From: Goekera deserti
GTDB lineage: Bacteria > Actinomycetota > Actinomycetes > Mycobacteriales > Geodermatophilaceae
Length of the DNA: 64,000 nucleotides
Assembly: GCF_010685995.1 (NCBI RefSeq)
Contig: NZ_JAAGWK010000011.1
Span: 62,001 to 126,000, forward strand
Direction of reading: 5' to 3'
In this document: positions 36,232 through 44,318 of the stretch, piece by piece
Position numbering within the stretch: the first letter of the stretch is position 1
Layout: the number at the start of each line of letters is the position of its first letter
Made by a program: the position numbers and the translations under genes
Notes under the pieces: generated by a model
The model's database searches: none
Told to the model about the DNA's origin: nothing
Seen by the model: the letters and a program-made list of their open reading frames with translations, nothing else

Positions 36232-36883
36232 CCGGTGCGGACCGGGCCGGGCGGCGCGGGGCCGGGACGGCGGCCGGCGGCAGCAGCACGTCCAGGCCGG
36301 CCGGCCGGGGCGCCCCTGCCGTCCGCCGGCCGGCGGGCGGTTCGGCGGGGGCGCCGCGTGGCAGGCGGTGGTGCACGACCCGTCGCGTCCGCAGGACCCG
36401 GGCGACCGTGACGGCGTCGGCGGCGTGGTCCAGCGCCTCCTGGGCGGTCAGGTCGGCGCGCAGCTCGACGACGCCGACCACCACGCGCAGGCCACAGCCG
36501 GCGGCGTCGACCCGGTCGAGCACGCGGGCGGCGACGCTCTGCGCGTCGTCCGCCGTGCCGTTGAGGACGGCGACGACCTGCTCCGCGGACGGCCGGCCCA
36601 GCCAGTCGTCGTGCCGGAACGAGTCCAGGACCACGGCGGTGGCCCGCGCCAGGACGGGTGCGGGGTGCTGCCGCCGGCGACCGAGCCCGACGAGCAGCAG
36701 CGTGGTGGCCAGCGCCGAGGACAGCGGCAGCACCTCGTCGAGGGCGTCGAGCACGTCGTCCAGTCCCGGCTGCCGGGTCACCGGGCCCGCCGACCGCGCG
36801 CCGCCGTCGAGGAGCACCCCCGGCACCCCGCCCCGGCGCCGGTCGGCCCCTCGTCGGGCGGCAGTGCTCACGCCGTCTTGCAT
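36206..36883 (-). CDS. Degenerate GGDEF-like protein
   Basis: The product is 225 residues. After a variable N-terminus and a hydrophobic stretch (LPLSSALATTLLLVGLG), the region HDDWLGRPSAEQVVAVLNGT, SVAARVLDRVDAAG, LRVVVGVVELRADLTAQEAL and DHAADAVTVARVL follows the GGDEF-domain pattern, but the active-site GG[D/E]EF is replaced by RPSAEQ. Diguanylate cyclase activity is therefore unlikely; it may bind a partner or nucleotide. The last ~60 residues are Pro/Arg-rich and its stop lies inside the shared terminator palindrome. ATG at 36883 or GTG at 36871 are possible starts. Confidence 0.6.
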   Translation of the reverse strand: MQDGVSTAARRGADRRRGGVPGVLLDGGARSAGPVTRQPGLDDVLDALDEVLPLSSALATTLLLVGLGRRRQHPAPVLARATAVVLDSFRHDDWLGRPSAEQVVAVLNGTADDAQSVAARVLDRVDAAGCGLRVVVGVVELRADLTAQEALDHAADAVTVARVLRTRRVVHHRLPRGAPAEPPAGRRTAGAPRPAGLDVLLPPAAVPAPRRPARSAPARVTPAPG

Positions 36884-36995
36884 CGGCAGTCCCGGAGCAC
36901 AGCCGGACGCCCGGCAGGAATGTCCGGGCTGCCCGGCGGCTTGCCCTGGGAGGTCGACGAGGACCTCCGACGACGCTCCGACCCTGAGGGACCCC

Positions 36996-38273
36996 GTGAC
37001 GCTCTCCGCGCGCACCCGCACGACCGCTCCCCCGCCGCGCCCCGCCGACGCCCTCCGCCCACCGCCGATGGCCCGCCTGGCACTGGTGCTGGGCGCGTTC
37101 GTGGCGCTCGGGCCGCTGACCATCGACATGTACCTCCCGGCGCTGCCCGCGCTGCGCGACGACCTGGGGACGACGTCGGCCACCGTGCAGCTGACGCTGA
37201 CCGGCACGCTGCTGGGCCTGGCGCTGGGCCAGCTGGTGATCGGGCCGCTGTCGGACGCGGTCGGCCGCCGCGGGCCGCTGCTGGCCGGCACCGCGCTGCA
37301 CGTGGTGGCCTCGGCACTGGTGCTCGTCGCACCGGACATCGGCACCCTCGGTGTGCTCCGGGTGCTGCAGGGCGTGGGCACCGCGGCCACGAGCGTGGTG
37401 GCGCTGGCGATCGTCCGGGACCTGTTCGAGGGCCGGGCCGGGGCGACCATGCTGTCCCGGCTCTTCCTGGTCATGGGCGTCGCGCCGGTGCTCGCGCCCA
37501 CCCTGGGCGGAGAGGTCCTGCGGTTCACCTCCTGGCGCGGGGTCTTCGCCGTGCTGGCGGTGTACGGCCTGCTCGTGATGCTGCTCGGTCTGTTCGGCCT
37601 GAAGGAGACACTGCCGGCGGAGCGGCGCCGGTCCGGTGGCGTGGTGGGCACCCTGCGCACCTACGGCGGGCTGTTCGGCGACCGCACCTACGTCGGGCTG
37701 ATCGTGGTCGCGGGGCTGACCATGGCGGCGCTGTTCACCTACGTGTCCGGGGCGTCGTTCGTGTACCAGCGCCAGTACGGGCTGGACGAGCAGGAGTTCG
37801 GGCTGCTGTTCGGCGCCGGCGCGGTGTGGCTGATCGGCGCCACCCAGCTGAACCCGGTGCTGCTGCGCCGCTGGTCGCCCGCCGGGATCCTGGTCACCGG
37901 CACGGTGGCCGGCACGGTCGCCGGGGCGGTCCTGCTGCTGCTCGCGCTGACCGGCGCCGGCGGCATCTGGGGCGTGGTGCTGCCGCTGTGGGCGGTGCTC
38001 TTCGCGGCCGGCCTGGCGCTGCCCAACGCCCCCGCACTGGCCCTCGCCGACCACGGCGACTCGGCCGGCTCCGCGGCGGCGCTGCTCGGCGCGGTGCAGT
38101 TCGGGGTCGGGGCGGCGGTGTCCCCGCTGGTCGGGCTGCTGGGCAACGACGCCGTCGCCATGGGCGCGGTCGTGCTGGTGAGCATGCTGCTGGCGGTGGC
38201 GGTGCTGGTGAGCGTCGTCCGGCCGTGGCTGCTGGTGGACGTCGACGCGGACCCGGTCGTGGCCGGGCACTGA
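36996..38273 (+). CDS. Bcr/CflA-family MFS drug exporter
   Basis: The product is 425 residues with twelve predicted helices. The Bcr/CflA signatures GPLTIDMYLPALPALRDDL near residue 40, GQLVIGPLSDAVGRRGPLL (motif A) near 85, and LQGVGTAATSVVALAIVRDL are present. It is likely to export drugs or small metabolites by proton antiport. GTG at 36996 has GAGGG eight bases upstream; the long upstream frame is antisense to the GGDEF-like gene. It is divergent from that gene, with 112 bases between. Confidence 0.9.
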   Translation: MTLSARTRTTAPPPRPADALRPPPMARLALVLGAFVALGPLTIDMYLPALPALRDDLGTTSATVQLTLTGTLLGLALGQLVIGPLSDAVGRRGPLLAGTALHVVASALVLVAPDIGTLGVLRVLQGVGTAATSVVALAIVRDLFEGRAGATMLSRLFLVMGVAPVLAPTLGGEVLRFTSWRGVFAVLAVYGLLVMLLGLFGLKETLPAERRRSGGVVGTLRTYGGLFGDRTYVGLIVVAGLTMAALFTYVSGASFVYQRQYGLDEQEFGLLFGAGAVWLIGATQLNPVLLRRWSPAGILVTGTVAGTVAGAVLLLLALTGAGGIWGVVLPLWAVLFAAGLALPNAPALALADHGDSAGSAAALLGAVQFGVGAAVSPLVGLLGNDAVAMGAVVLVSMLLAVAVLVSVVRPWLLVDVDADPVVAGH

Positions 38274-38318
38274 GCTCTCCACCCGGCCGAGGCCGGGCCG
38301 GCTGCCTACGCTGACCCG

Positions 38319-38522
38319 GTGTTCTTCTTCTTCAGCTTCGGCACCAAGCAGCGCGACCTCGGCCCCGGCGCCACCCGCACCTGCCCGCGCTGCTCGAACA
38401 CCACCACGTGGGGGCGGGTGCGGCAGTACCGGCAGTTCAGCGTGTTCTTCGTGCCGCTGGCCCGGTGGAAGCGCCAGGAGCTGGAGGTCTGCGGCATCTG
38501 CGGGACCGCCGTCGCGATCTGA
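38319..38522 (+). CDS. Small zinc-ribbon protein
   Basis: The product is 67 residues. FFFFSFGTKQRDLG is followed by CPRCSN near residue 22 and CGICG near residue 58, a zinc-ribbon pair around a basic, aromatic-rich middle. Related short proteins occur widely without a known role. GTG at 38319 has no Shine-Dalgarno, but TACGCT at 38307-38312 ends 6 bases upstream, so the message is probably leaderless. A short hairpin (38282-38297) separates it from the exporter gene. Confidence 0.75.
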   Translation: MFFFFSFGTKQRDLGPGATRTCPRCSNTTTWGRVRQYRQFSVFFVPLARWKRQELEVCGICGTAVAI

Positions 38523-38551
38523 GCCGTCCGTGCCGGCGGTCCCGCAGGCGA

Positions 38552-39070
38552 TCACACGGTGGGGTCGCCCTCGGGCACCTCGGTGGCGACCACCTCGGCC
38601 ACCTCGGCGTCCGCACCGGACAGCCCGTGGGCCTGCTCGTGCTCGTCATGGAACTGCAGCCAGCGCATGCCCAGGGCCTCGCGCTGCTCGTCGTCGACCG
38701 ACTCCTTGAACGGGGGGAAGAAGTCCGTCTCCTCCTCGGCCATGTGGTCGGCGTTGACCTGCCGGACGGCCCGCACCGCCTCCCACCACGCCTCGCTGCC
38801 GACCTCCTGCTCGTCGACGGCGGCCGCGGCGTGCCGGATCTCGTTGTGGTCGTGCACGCCCTCGGCCGTCTCCTGCTCGCCGTCGGCCTCCTGGGCCAGC
38901 AGTGGGTAGAACAGCTGCTCCTCGGCGACGGCGTGCACCTCGAGCCGGGCGTGCAGCGCCGACCAGGCGGCGGCGAGCTCCTGACCGGTGAGGTCGTCGA
39001 GCGCGGCGAACTCCCGCCGGAAGACCTCGTGCTCGGCCAGGACGAGGGCGGTGATCTCGAAGTCGGACAT
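38552..39070 (-). CDS. Hemerythrin-domain protein
   Basis: The product is 172 residues and helical. Iron-ligand motifs of the hemerythrin/HHE fold are visible: LAEHEVFRREF near residue 12, HARLEVHAVAEEQLFYPLL (HxxxE) near 40, HDHNEIRHAA near 75, and NADHMAEEETDFFPPF near 105. It binds a di-iron centre that may sense or carry oxygen or nitric oxide. The ATG at 39070 begins MSDFEITALV. The upstream frame is noncoding. The C-terminal 30 residues are acidic. Confidence 0.87.
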   Translation of the reverse strand: MSDFEITALVLAEHEVFRREFAALDDLTGQELAAAWSALHARLEVHAVAEEQLFYPLLAQEADGEQETAEGVHDHNEIRHAAAAVDEQEVGSEAWWEAVRAVRQVNADHMAEEETDFFPPFKESVDDEQREALGMRWLQFHDEHEQAHGLSGADAEVAEVVATEVPEGDPTV

Positions 39071-39111
39071 GCCGGGCCGCCTACCCCCGCCGACGCGGAG
39101 GTAGGCGCGGG

Positions 39112-39960
39112 TCACAGCCGGAGCGCCGTCCGGACGAGTGCGGCCACCGCGAGGGAGCGGCTGTGCGGGGGCCAGGCGATGACGGTGGTGACGAGCGGGG
39201 CGTCCACGACCGGCACCGCGACGACGTCGTCGCGCAGCTGCGCCCGGACGGAGTCCGGCGCGACGAACAGGGTCCGCCCCAGGGAGATCAGCTGCAGCAG
39301 CTGCGTGTGGTCGCGCACCTCGGGGCCGGGACCGTCCGGGTAGGAGCCGTCGGGCCGTGGCCAGCGCGGGTGCGGCAGCCCGGGGACGTCCGCCAGGTCG
39401 CCGAGACGCAGCGCCCGGTGGGCGGCCAGCGGGTGGCCTGACGGGAGGACCACGACCTGACCCTCGGTGACCAGCTCGTCGGTGTCCAGGCCGGTGGTGT
39501 CGTCGAAGGGCAGGTGGAGGACGGCGACGTCGGCGCTGCCGGTGCGCAAGAGAGGTCCCTGCTGCGCGGGGCCGCACAGCAGGACGTCGACCGGCACGGC
39601 GCCGGGCTCGGCCGCGTGGGCGTGCAGCAGCTTCGCCAGAAGTTCCGCGGACGCCCCGGCCTTGATCGCGAGCACGATGCCCCCGTCGCCGGCCGAGGCG
39701 GCGGCCGCGCGGCGGGTGCGCTGTTCGGCGGCCTCCATCGCGTCCAGCGCCATCCGGCCCTCGTGCAGCAGCACGGCACCGGCGTCGGTGAGGGTCACCG
39801 CCCTGCTGGTGCGGTTCAGCAGCACGACACCCAGGCGTCGCTCCAACTGGCTGACGGCCCGCGACAGCGGCGGCTGCGCGATGCCGAGCCGCTGCGCCGC
39901 CCGGCCGAAGTGCAGCTCATCGGCGACGGCGACGAAGTACCGCAGCTCCCGGGTGTCCAC
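39112..39960 (-). CDS. LysR-family transcriptional regulator
   Basis: The product is 282 residues with the standard N-terminal helix-turn-helix (LRYFVAVADELHFGRAAQRL, PPLSRAVSQLERRLGV) and a periplasmic-binding-like effector domain. It is divergent from an SDR gene, and the 95-base gap holds a perfect LysR box, so it should control that gene. The GTG at 39960 has TACCAT 5 bases upstream (complement of 39966-39971), suggesting a leaderless message. Confidence 0.92.
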   Translation of the reverse strand: MDTRELRYFVAVADELHFGRAAQRLGIAQPPLSRAVSQLERRLGVVLLNRTSRAVTLTDAGAVLLHEGRMALDAMEAAEQRTRRAAAASAGDGGIVLAIKAGASAELLAKLLHAHAAEPGAVPVDVLLCGPAQQGPLLRTGSADVAVLHLPFDDTTGLDTDELVTEGQVVVLPSGHPLAAHRALRLGDLADVPGLPHPRWPRPDGSYPDGPGPEVRDHTQLLQLISLGRTLFVAPDSVRAQLRDDVVAVPVVDAPLVTTVIAWPPHSRSLAVAALVRTALRL

Positions 39961-39980
39961 GACCCATGGTAGGACTCCGA

Positions 39981-40001
39981 CCGATACCCGTGCGGTATCG
40001 G
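39981..40001. promoter_or_regulatory. LysR box between lysR and SDR genes
   Basis: ccgatacc (39981-39988) and ggtatcgg (39994-40001) are exact inverted repeats around 5 bases. The T-N11-A core typical of LysR regulators is contained within it (tacccgtgcggta). Confidence 0.8.
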
Positions 40002-40055
40002 CCAGGACACACCTGGTCGTGGACGGGCCGCTGGTCGGCGCGCAGGCTCGACTCC

Positions 40056-40787
40056 ATGAGCGACACGAGAACCGCCCTGGTCACCGGGGCGAACAAGGGC
40101 ATCGGCTACGAGATCGCGGCAGGTCTGGGGGCGTTGGGCTACGCCGTCGGGGTCGGCGCGCGGGACGACGCCCGGCGGGAGGCGGCCGTCACCCGGCTGC
40201 GGGACGCCGGCGTCGACGCCTTCGGCGTCCCGCTGGACGTCACCGACGACCGCAGCGTGGCCGCCGCCGCCGAGCTGGTCGCCGAGCGGTCCGGGCACCT
40301 GGACGCGCTGGTGAACAACGCCGCCATCACCGGCGATGCGCAGCAGCAGCCGACCACCGCAGACCTCGACGTGATCCGCACGGTCGTGGAGACCAACGTC
40401 CTGGGCGTCATCCGGGTCACCAACGCCATGCTGCCGCTGCTGCAGCGGTCGGCCTCGCCGCGGATCGTCAACATGTCCAGCGGCGTCGGTTCCCTGACCC
40501 GCCAGTCCGGACCCGGCGGCGAGACGACCACCGGCCCGGTCTCGGTGGCCTACTCGCCCTCCAAGACCTTCCTCAACGCGGTCACCCTGCAGTACGTGAA
40601 GGAGCTGGCCGGCACGGACGTCCTGGTCAACTGCGCGTGCCCCGGCTTCGTCGCCACCGACCTCAACGGCTTCCGCGGTCACCGCACCCCGCAGCAGGGC
40701 GCCGCGACCGCCGTCCGCCTCGCCACCCTGCCCGACGGCGGGCCCACCGGCGGCTTCTTCGAGGACGACGGCGTCGTGCCCTGGTGA
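40056..40787 (+). CDS. SDR-family oxidoreductase under LysR control
   Basis: The product is 243 residues. TALVTGANKGIGYEIAAGL is the cofactor motif, ALVNNAAITGD follows near residue 88, IVNMSSGVGSLTRQ gives the catalytic Ser and SVAYSPSKTFLNAVTLQY the Tyr and Lys. The sequence resembles carbonyl-reductase-like SDRs that reduce ketones. ATG at 40056 has CAGGCT 7 bases upstream and the LysR box farther up. A 17-base tandem duplication covers its last codons and stop. Confidence 0.88.
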   Translation: MSDTRTALVTGANKGIGYEIAAGLGALGYAVGVGARDDARREAAVTRLRDAGVDAFGVPLDVTDDRSVAAAAELVAERSGHLDALVNNAAITGDAQQQPTTADLDVIRTVVETNVLGVIRVTNAMLPLLQRSASPRIVNMSSGVGSLTRQSGPGGETTTGPVSVAYSPSKTFLNAVTLQYVKELAGTDVLVNCACPGFVATDLNGFRGHRTPQQGAATAVRLATLPDGGPTGGFFEDDGVVPW

Positions 40788-40807
40788 CGGTCGTGCCCTG
40801 GTGACGG
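40774..40807. repeat. 17-bp tandem duplication over the SDR stop codon
   Basis: tcgtgccctggtgacgg occurs at 40774-40790 and again at 40791-40807. The first copy encodes the last residues and stop of the SDR; the second is outside the gene. It looks like a recent slippage event. Confidence 0.8.
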
Positions 40808-40880
40808 CGGCGCGCCGATGCGACCGTTCTCGTCCCGGGCCTGCTGACCCGGCCGCCGCGGGCCGGGCACGCCGGTGAGC

Positions 40881-41915
40881 TCAGCTCCCGGTCGACGGCA
40901 CACCGCCGGCCCGGTCCCCGCGACCGGCCCACCCGCGGAGGACCGCCGTGGCGGTGAGGGCCACCGCCGGGTCGGGGTCGGTCGCGAGCCCGGCCAGGGC
41001 CACCGCCGCGGACGGCCCGGGCAGGTCCGCCAGGGCGGCGGCCACCCGGCGTCGCGCCGCGTCGTCGGCGTCCTCCAGCGCCGTGCCGAGTGCGGCCGTG
41101 ATCGTGTCCACCCGGTCGTGCCGGGCAGCAAGTCGCCCGAGGACGGTCGCAGCCTCCACGTCGTCACGGCCCTCGACGACGAGGGCGACGAGCCGCGGGA
41201 CGGCGGTCAGGTCGCCGTGGGCGCCGCAGACCAGTGCGGCGCGGCCGCTGACGTGTGGGTCGGGGTGCCCGACCGCAGCGGCCAGAGCGGCGACCGCGGC
41301 GGGCGTGCCGATCTTCGTCAGTGCCTCGACCGCCCGCCGCCGCGGCTCGGGCGCGGGCGAGCGCAGCGCCTCGACGAGCACCTGCAGGCCGTCGTCCCCG
41401 GACCTGGCCAGCGCCCAGCGGAGGGCGCCGCCGACGTGGGGGTCCGCCTCCTCGACGGCAGCCTGCGCCAGGAGGGCGGCGTGCCCACGGCGCTGCTCTC
41501 GGAGGGAGAGCACGGTGCGCTGCCGGGCCGACGGGCTGCTGGCGCCCAGGCCGCGCACCAGCCCGATGGCCTGCAGCACGTCCGACCAGACCACCGGGCC
41601 GCTCGCCCGGACCTGGGCCAGCCCGCGCAGCAACTCCTCGTCCTTGGCCAGCCGCTCCCGGATCCGGGCAGCCACCGCCTCGATGGTGTCCGCCGCGCTG
41701 AAGGAGGGGTGCTCGAGCGCCGTCGCGACCTCCTGCAGCGTCAGACCGAGCGCGCGCAGGGCCTCGACGTGGAACAACCGGCGCAGGTCATCGTCGCGGT
41801 ACTGCCGGTACCCAGCGCTGGTACGACCCGAGGGCGACACCAGCCCGACAGAGTCGTAGTACCGGAGCATGCGGGTGCTGATCCCCGAGCGCGCCGCCAC
41901 CTCCCCGATGCGCAC
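40881..41915 (-). CDS. MerR-family regulator with HEAT-repeat C-terminus
   Basis: The product is 344 residues. Residues 1-75 are a MerR winged helix (IGEVAARSGISTRMLRYYDS, GLVSPSGRTSAGYRQY, ALGLTLQEVATALEH). The remainder is built of HEAT-like repeats (PRRRAVEALTKIGTPAAVAA, DPHVSGRAALVCGAHGDLTA, ARRRVAAALADLPG), an alpha-solenoid that probably binds a protein or ligand. The GTG at 41915 lies 4 bases after the stop of a pure HEAT-repeat gene, so both come from one message with a MerR-type palindrome upstream. Confidence 0.87.
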   Translation of the reverse strand: MRIGEVAARSGISTRMLRYYDSVGLVSPSGRTSAGYRQYRDDDLRRLFHVEALRALGLTLQEVATALEHPSFSAADTIEAVAARIRERLAKDEELLRGLAQVRASGPVVWSDVLQAIGLVRGLGASSPSARQRTVLSLREQRRGHAALLAQAAVEEADPHVGGALRWALARSGDDGLQVLVEALRSPAPEPRRRAVEALTKIGTPAAVAALAAAVGHPDPHVSGRAALVCGAHGDLTAVPRLVALVVEGRDDVEAATVLGRLAARHDRVDTITAALGTALEDADDAARRRVAAALADLPGPSAAVALAGLATDPDPAVALTATAVLRGWAGRGDRAGGVPSTGS

Positions 41916-41919
41916 GGGG

Positions 41920-42591
41920 TCAGCCGTCGACCAGCGGAGCCCCGCGCAGCGCGAGGACCCTGGTCGCCTCGGCCACCGCCGCGTCGCGCCCGTCCTCGGG
42001 GTCCAGCGCCAGCCGCACCGTGGCGCGGGCGTGCGCGCTGACCTCCTCGTCGGGGTCCTCCGACGCCCGCCGCAGCGCGATCTTCGCCGCTCCGCCGAGG
42101 GCGACGAGCGCACGGCTCAGGCTCAGCCGGGTGTCGCGACCCCCCCGGCCGAGCTGCGTCACGAGGGTGTCCGCGAGCGCGGCGGCGCCGGACGCGGGCA
42201 CGAGGGCCACGGCGGTGCGCCAGGCTGCGCGGGCCACCTCGTCGTCGGCGTCCTGCAGGAGCCCGGTCGTGAGCGCCGGCCATGCGCGCGGGTCACCGGT
42301 CTTCGACAAGGTGTGCAACGCCTGGCTGCGCGCCTGCGGCACCGGTGAGCCGAGCTCGGCCAGGAGCCGGTCGACGGTCACCTGCGGGTCGTGCCGGGTC
42401 AGCGCCCAGGTCAGCATGTCCCGAACCGCGAACTCCGGCTCCACCGCGCAACGGCGCACCAGCACGTCGACCTGCTCGCTCGCCGGCCGTGTCCCGGCTG
42501 CGAGCGCTGCCCGCAGGCGCACCGACGGGTCGGGGTCGCCGAGCAGGGTGGTCAGGCGGCGCGACGTCGGCACGTCGTCCTGGTCGGTCAT
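41920..42591 (-). CDS. HEAT-repeat protein
   Basis: The product is 223 residues, made almost entirely of HEAT-like repeats (SVRLRAALAAGTRPASEQVD, VPQARSQALHTLSKTGDPRA, DEVARAAWRTAVALVPASG). It resembles the C-terminal solenoid of the MerR regulator encoded immediately downstream, suggesting partners or duplication. GGAGGTG precedes the ATG at 42591 at good spacing. No catalytic motif is seen. Confidence 0.82.
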   Translation of the reverse strand: MTDQDDVPTSRRLTTLLGDPDPSVRLRAALAAGTRPASEQVDVLVRRCAVEPEFAVRDMLTWALTRHDPQVTVDRLLAELGSPVPQARSQALHTLSKTGDPRAWPALTTGLLQDADDEVARAAWRTAVALVPASGAAALADTLVTQLGRGGRDTRLSLSRALVALGGAAKIALRRASEDPDEEVSAHARATVRLALDPEDGRDAAVAEATRVLALRGAPLVDG

Positions 42592-42617
42592 GGCGATCAC
42601 CTCCACCGCCGATCGAA

Positions 42618-42640
42618 GACCCTGACACGGTGTCAAGGTC
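42618..42640. promoter_or_regulatory. MerR-type operator palindrome
   Basis: The 11-base arms gaccctgacac (42618-42628) and gtgtcaaggtc (42630-42640) pair with one mismatch around a single central base. The layout matches MerR-family operators and lies 27 bases upstream of the HEAT-MerR operon, so autoregulation by the MerR protein is likely. Confidence 0.7.
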
Positions 42641-42705
42641 AAGACGCGTCCTCGTCGCCGGCGGTGCGTCCCGGGCGCCGACCTGAGCGTGGCATGGTGG
42701 GCGTG

Positions 42706-42826
42706 CCGTACGCGCGAGCCGAGCTGGGCGCCACCCGGTCACGTGGCGGCGCAGTGCCTCGCCGAGGCGGTGCTGCTCTCCGCCCTCGGCGGCGTGGCCG
42801 GGGCCGCGATCGGCAGCGCGGTGACG
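42706..42826 (+). pseudogene. Remnant of an FtsX/MacB-type ABC permease
   Basis: In one frame the DNA encodes RAELGAT and, after a frame change near 42740, HVAAQCLAEAVLLSALGG followed by VAGAAIGSAVT. Together these match the conserved segment of FtsX-like permeases (...LGATxxHVxxQFLxEAxLLSALGGxxG). Nothing of the rest of the gene is present, and both ends run into unrelated fragments. It is a decayed internal fragment. Confidence 0.6.
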
Positions 42827-42903
42827 TGCTGGTCGCCCTGTCCCGGGGCGGGCTGCCGGTGGTCCCGCCGCCCGTGCCCCGGTCAGCCGCCACCGACGAG
42901 CGG

Positions 42904-43370
42904 CCGAGCATGTCGGCCAGCCCGCGGTAGCGGCCCCAGTGGTCGGGCACCGCGCCGCCACTGTGCGGGATGACCAGCCGCAGCCCGCACAGGTCGCCGA
43001 ACAGGTCGCCCTGCACCAGCTGCACGAACGCGGTCGTGTCCGCGCTGAGGTGGTAGGCGCCGGTGGCGTGGAACGCCTTCGTGGCCGACGCCGACACGAG
43101 CACCATGGCCGGCACGTCGAGGGCGACCATCGTCTCGTAGAACGGGGACCAGCTGCGGTCGGTCAGCGGCGGGGCGCTCCAGGAGCCGCCGCTGGGATCG
43201 GGATCGAGGTCGCACCCGACGAACCCGAGCTCCTCGACACAGCGGCGCAGCTCGGCGAACGAGGACTCCAGCCCCGCGTCGGGCGACTGCGGCAGCTGCG
43301 CCACGCCGACGAACTGATCGGGGTACAGCGTCGTCACCCGGTGCACCAGGTCGTCGCAGCGCCGGGCCAA
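42904..43370 (-). pseudogene. Internal fragment of an amidohydrolase (LigJ-type hydratase)
   Basis: The frame encodes [55 protein letters not shown], and LRLVIPHSGGAVPDHWGRYR, typical of the middle of amidohydrolase-2 enzymes related to 4-oxalomesaconate hydratase. The N-terminal metal-binding strand and the C-terminal third are missing; after ADMLGR the frame becomes unrelated. It abuts a dioxygenase fragment on the other strand. It is almost certainly non-functional. Confidence 0.7.
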
Positions 43371-43406
43371 CGCAGGCTCACCGACGCGTCACCCACGTGG
43401 TGCGCC

Positions 43407-43667
43407 ATGGCCGAGGTCGTCAACCCCGAGTTCGACGCGTGGTGGATGCAGACGATCGAGACCGACCCGGCACAGCACGCGGCACTCTCCCGCGACGAGC
43501 TGGTCCGGCAGGCCGGCTCCGAGGGCATCGAGATGATCATGTGGCTGGTGATGCGCGGGGCACTGGACGCCGAGGTGACCCGCGTGCACGCCGACTACTT
43601 CGTGCCCGCGTCGAACACCGCCGCCGGCATCGCGCTGTTCGACGACCGCCCGGGCGGAAACAGCTGA
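43407..43667 (+). pseudogene. C-terminal fragment of a LigB-type extradiol dioxygenase
   Basis: The 86-residue ORF ([59 protein letters not shown]) matches the C-terminal end of class III extradiol dioxygenases of the protocatechuate 4,5- or gallate-dioxygenase type. The N-terminal two thirds, including most iron ligands, are absent. With the LigJ-like fragment beside it, this is the remains of a meta-cleavage aromatic pathway. It could still be translated, but not as an active dioxygenase. Confidence 0.65.
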
Positions 43668-43717
43668 GCGGCTCCCGGCGTTCACCCGACGTGCTCGACA
43701 CAGAGGGAGGCACATCC

Positions 43718-44230
43718 GTGACCACTGAGACCGCGATCCTCGCCGGCGGCTGCTTCTGGGGCGCGCAGGACCTGCTGCGCAAGCGCCCCGGCGTCGTCTC
43801 GACCCGGGTCGGCTACTCCGGGGGCGACACGCCCAACGCCACCTACCGCAACCACGGCGACCACGCCGAGGCGGTGGAGATCGTCTTCGACCCCGAGGTC
43901 ATCTCCTACCGCGAGCTGCTGGAGTTCTTCTTCCAGATCCACGACCCGTCCACGAAGGACCGGCAGGGCAACGACGTGGGCCGCAGCTACCGCTCGGCGA
44001 TCTACTACACGACCGACGAGCAGCAGCGGGTCGCCCTGGACACCATCGCCGACGTCGACGCCTCCGGCATCTGGCCGGGCAAGGTCGTCACCGAGGTCGA
44101 GCCCGCCGGCCCCTTCTGGAAGGCCGAGGAGGAGCACCAGGACTACCTGCAGAAGATCCCGTACGGCTACACCTGCCACTTCGTGCGGCCGGGCTGGGTG
44201 CTCCCGCGCCGGGCGGCGCAGACCGCCTGA
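43718..44230 (+). CDS. msrA: Peptide methionine sulfoxide reductase A
   Basis: The product is 170 residues. [20 protein letters not shown] carries the catalytic Cys, followed by [31 protein letters not shown], and [16 protein letters not shown]. It repairs oxidised methionine using thioredoxin. GAGGGAGG lies 8-9 bases upstream of the GTG at 43718. C-terminal [14 protein letters not shown] is extra and variable. Two perfect hairpins follow the stop. Confidence 0.96.
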   Translation: MTTETAILAGGCFWGAQDLLRKRPGVVSTRVGYSGGDTPNATYRNHGDHAEAVEIVFDPEVISYRELLEFFFQIHDPSTKDRQGNDVGRSYRSAIYYTTDEQQRVALDTIADVDASGIWPGKVVTEVEPAGPFWKAEEEHQDYLQKIPYGYTCHFVRPGWVLPRRAAQTA

Positions 44231-44236
44231 GCCGGT

Positions 44237-44264
44237 CCCGCCGGTCACGGGCGTGACCGGCGGG
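44237..44264 (+). terminator. Terminator after msrA
   Basis: cccgccggtcac (44237-44248) and gtgaccggcggg (44253-44264) form a perfect 12-bp stem with a 4-base loop, 6 bases after the stop. Confidence 0.88.
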
Positions 44265-44271
44265 GGACGTG

Positions 44272-44301
44272 GGGCGCGGCGCCGTCACCGGCGCCGCGCC
44301 C
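44272..44301. terminator. Second perfect hairpin before the UvrC-like gene
   Basis: gggcgcggcgcc (44272-44283) and ggcgccgcgccc (44290-44301) pair over 12 bp with a 6-base loop. It ends 5 bases before the CATCAT -10 box of the next gene, so it may back up the msrA terminator or affect that promoter. Confidence 0.75.
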
Positions 44302-44318
44302 GGACCCATCATGGGGGC

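Noticed and set aside
36102-38555. An 817-codon leftward open frame
   Set aside because: It is antisense to the MFS exporter and rich in His/Gln/Arg, typical of shadow frames here.
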